Shown: positions 4,853 to 6,205 of the stretch, piece after piece | How positions within the stretch are numbered: the stretch's first letter is position 1 | How the letters are laid out: the number at the start of each line of letters is the position of its first letter | NCBI GenBank assembly: GCA_002728915.1 | Contig: PBWE01000023.1 | Coordinates: 12,152 to 18,356 of the forward strand | Direction: 5' to 3' | Source: Micrococcales bacterium | Lineage (GTDB): Bacteria; Actinomycetota; Actinomycetes; S36-B12 | DNA length: 6,205 bases | The notes under the pieces: generated by a model | The model's database searches: none | The model's input: only the letters and a program-made list of their open reading frames with translations | Told to the model about the DNA's origin: nothing | Made by a program: the position numbers and the translations under genes

Positions 4853-6205
4853 CTAGGCGTTGGCGCCCTCCTGGTCACCGACGGCGATCGGGCGCCGCTT
4901 GGAGATGACCACAGCACCGATCACGATGGCGGCGGCCGCGATGGCGATGCCCCAGCGCACGGTCGGGTTGGCTCCGTCGCCAATGCTGAGCGTGACCACG
5001 GCAGGTGCCACCAGCAGAGCTACCAGGTTCATGACCTTGATCAGCGGGTTGATCGCCGGGCCGGCGGTGTCCTTGAACGGGTCGCCGACGGTGTCACCTA
5101 TGACGGTGGCCGAGTGCGCTTCGGAGTTCTTGCCACCGAAGTTTCCGTCTTCGACGAACTTCTTGGCGTTATCCCAGGCTCCACCGGAGTTCGACAAGAA
5201 CACGGCCATCAGGACACCCGTGGCGATCGTGCCCGCGAGGTAGGCGCCGAGGGCTCCCACGCCCAGTCCGAAACCGACGGCAATAGGAGTGAGGACGGCC
5301 AGCAAGCCCGGCGTGACCAGCTCGCGGAGCGAATCACGAGTAACGATGTCCACGACCTTCCCGTACTCCGGCTTGGTCGTTCCTTCCATGATTCCGGGGA
5401 TCTCGCGGAACTGGCGCCGAACTTCGAAGATGACGGCTCCCGCGGCTCGGGAAACAGCATTGATGGCCAGTCCCGAGAACAGGAAGACAACGGCCGCTCC
5501 GATGATCAGGCCGATCAAGTTCGACGGGGTCGCGACGTCGAGAACACCCAGATACTGCAGGGAATCTCCGATATCGCCGATGGTGCCGCCGATCGCAGCG
5601 GACGTGTCCTCGGCGGCGCCGAAGACCGCCTCCCGGAAAGCACCGAACAAGGCCGTCGCAGCCAGAACCGCGGTGGCGATTGCGATTCCCTTGGTGATGG
5701 CCTTCGTGGAGTTGCCGACCGCGTCCAGGCGGGTCAGCACGGCAGCGCCTTCACCCTCCACATCGCCGGACATTTCCGCAATGCCCTGCGCGTTGTCCGA
5801 CACCGGGCCGAAGGTGTCCATCGACACGATGACGCCCACGGTCGTCAACAGACCCGTTCCCGCGAGAGCGATCGCGAAGAGGCTGAGGCCGATAATGCCG
5901 GACCCGAGCAGGAACGCTCCGTACACCGCGGCGCCGATTACCAGCGCCGTGTAGACGGCGGACTCCAGGCCGAGCGAGACGCCGGACAGAATGACCGTCG
6001 CCGGTCCGGTCATGGACGTCTTCGCAACGTCGTCCACGGGACGTCGGTTGGTCTCGGTGAAGTAGGCGGTGAGCTGCTGGATGACCGCTGCAAGGACGAT
6101 GCCGACGAATACAGCGCCGATGACGAACAATTGCGGGCTGATTCCAATTCCCGCATCAGCGGCCTCGCGGGCGAAACCGCCATCGATGTCGCTCCAACTA
6201 CTCGG
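4853..6205 (-). CDS. hppA: membrane-bound proton-pumping pyrophosphatase, C-terminal part (5' end outside window)
   Basis: Hydrolyses cytoplasmic pyrophosphate and pumps protons across the membrane. The visible 450 residues end at the TAG at 4853-4855, and the frame stays open to the right edge. Complete family members are usually about 650-800 residues, so roughly the last three fifths is present. Residues here are numbered from the window edge. Motifs in order: QQLTAYFTETNRRPV, DTFGPVSDNAQGIAEMSGD (130-148), GNSTKAITKG (164-173), EVRRQFREIPGIM, SNSGGAWDNAKKFVEDG (338-354) and TVIGDTVGDPFKDTAGPAIN (367-386), the last two supplying acidic pyrophosphate/magnesium ligands. The Lys and Thr of NSTKAIT correspond to the positions that mark the K+-independent H+-pumping subfamily. 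Several long hydrophobic segments alternate with these loops (about 26-47, 82-104, 105-129, 173-190, 230-251, 296-337, 394-408 and 418-435). The hairpin beyond the stop suggests it is transcribed separately from topA. Confidence 0.96.
   Translation of the reverse strand, partial: PSSWSDIDGGFAREAADAGIGISPQLFVIGAVFVGIVLAAVIQQLTAYFTETNRRPVDDVAKTSMTGPATVILSGVSLGLESAVYTALVIGAAVYGAFLLGSGIIGLSLFAIALAGTGLLTTVGVIVSMDTFGPVSDNAQGIAEMSGDVEGEGAAVLTRLDAVGNSTKAITKGIAIATAVLAATALFGAFREAVFGAAEDTSAAIGGTIGDIGDSLQYLGVLDVATPSNLIGLIIGAAVVFLFSGLAINAVSRAAGAVIFEVRRQFREIPGIMEGTTKPEYGKVVDIVTRDSLRELVTPGLLAVLTPIAVGFGLGVGALGAYLAGTIATGVLMAVFLSNSGGAWDNAKKFVEDGNFGGKNSEAHSATVIGDTVGDPFKDTAGPAINPLIKVMNLVALLVAPAVVTLSIGDGANPTVRWGIAIAAAAIVIGAVVISKRRPIAVGDQEGANA

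Noticed and set aside
4672..4917. An upstream extension of topA of up to 82 codons, overlapping the end of hppA.
   Set aside because: The extra residues match nothing in TopA, run through the hairpin and the TTGACA box, and have no good ribosome binding site. The GTG at 4671 has one.
5289..5954. A 221-codon plus-strand open frame inside hppA.
   Set aside because: It is antisense to a strongly conserved gene, has low-complexity Ala/Ser/Pro/Arg composition and shows no recognisable motif: a GC-rich shadow frame.
6128..6130. A TTG that could be taken as the hppA start.
   Set aside because: The frame is open upstream to the window edge with HppA-like sequence, and the family needs a few hundred more N-terminal residues. 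This codon is an internal Leu.
1..6205. Searched by eye for CRISPR repeats, insertion sequences, attachment sites, tRNA or rRNA genes and a novel defence or metabolic cassette.
   Set aside because: Almost the whole window is filled by four conserved housekeeping genes with tight junctions. The only gap (4672-4852) holds the hairpin, promoter candidate and ribosome binding site, and nothing suggests transfer or a new system.

Overview
The window carries a conserved housekeeping block from a high-GC Gram-positive bacterium (Actinomycetota). The evidence is the gene set and order on the minus strand (hppA, topA, tmk, holB, read right to left), which I recall as similar to the topA-tmk-holB neighbourhood of Streptomyces. 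Further support comes from a zinc-finger-free TopA with four C-terminal G-[RK]-[YF]-G repeats and a lysine-rich tail, and a HolB with a GSGRS loop. GC content is roughly 60 % by eye, moderate for this phylum. Genus and species cannot be fixed from this sequence.

Layout, left to right. Bases 1-135 hold the last 44 codons of an unidentified plus-strand gene. It converges on holB, and the two stop codons share the palindrome CTAG at 132-135. Then, on the minus strand, come holB (132-1355, DNA polymerase III delta' subunit), tmk (1352-1972, thymidylate kinase) and topA (1969-4671, DNA topoisomerase I). These three are joined by 4-base stop/start overlaps: ATGA between topA and tmk, GTGA between tmk and holB. 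A 181-base gap (4672-4852) separates topA from the upstream hppA. It contains a long GC-rich hairpin (4785-4826), a candidate promoter with a perfect TTGACA box (4728-4758), and a Shine-Dalgarno sequence (4679-4686) that fixes the topA start at the GTG at 4671. The rest of the window is the C-terminal 450 codons of hppA, a membrane proton-pumping pyrophosphatase that runs off the right edge.

How the genes work together. topA, tmk and holB look like one translationally coupled transcript serving chromosome replication: relief of negative supercoils, dTDP/dTTP supply and sliding-clamp loading. HppA hydrolyses the pyrophosphate released by polymerases and other biosynthetic reactions and stores the energy as a proton gradient. 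It appears to be a separate transcription unit that ends at the hairpin.

I found no mobile element, CRISPR array, RNA gene or novel defence or metabolic system. The interest is in local details: the shared stop codons, the topA leader, the repetitive lysine tail and a few substitutions in conserved motifs.
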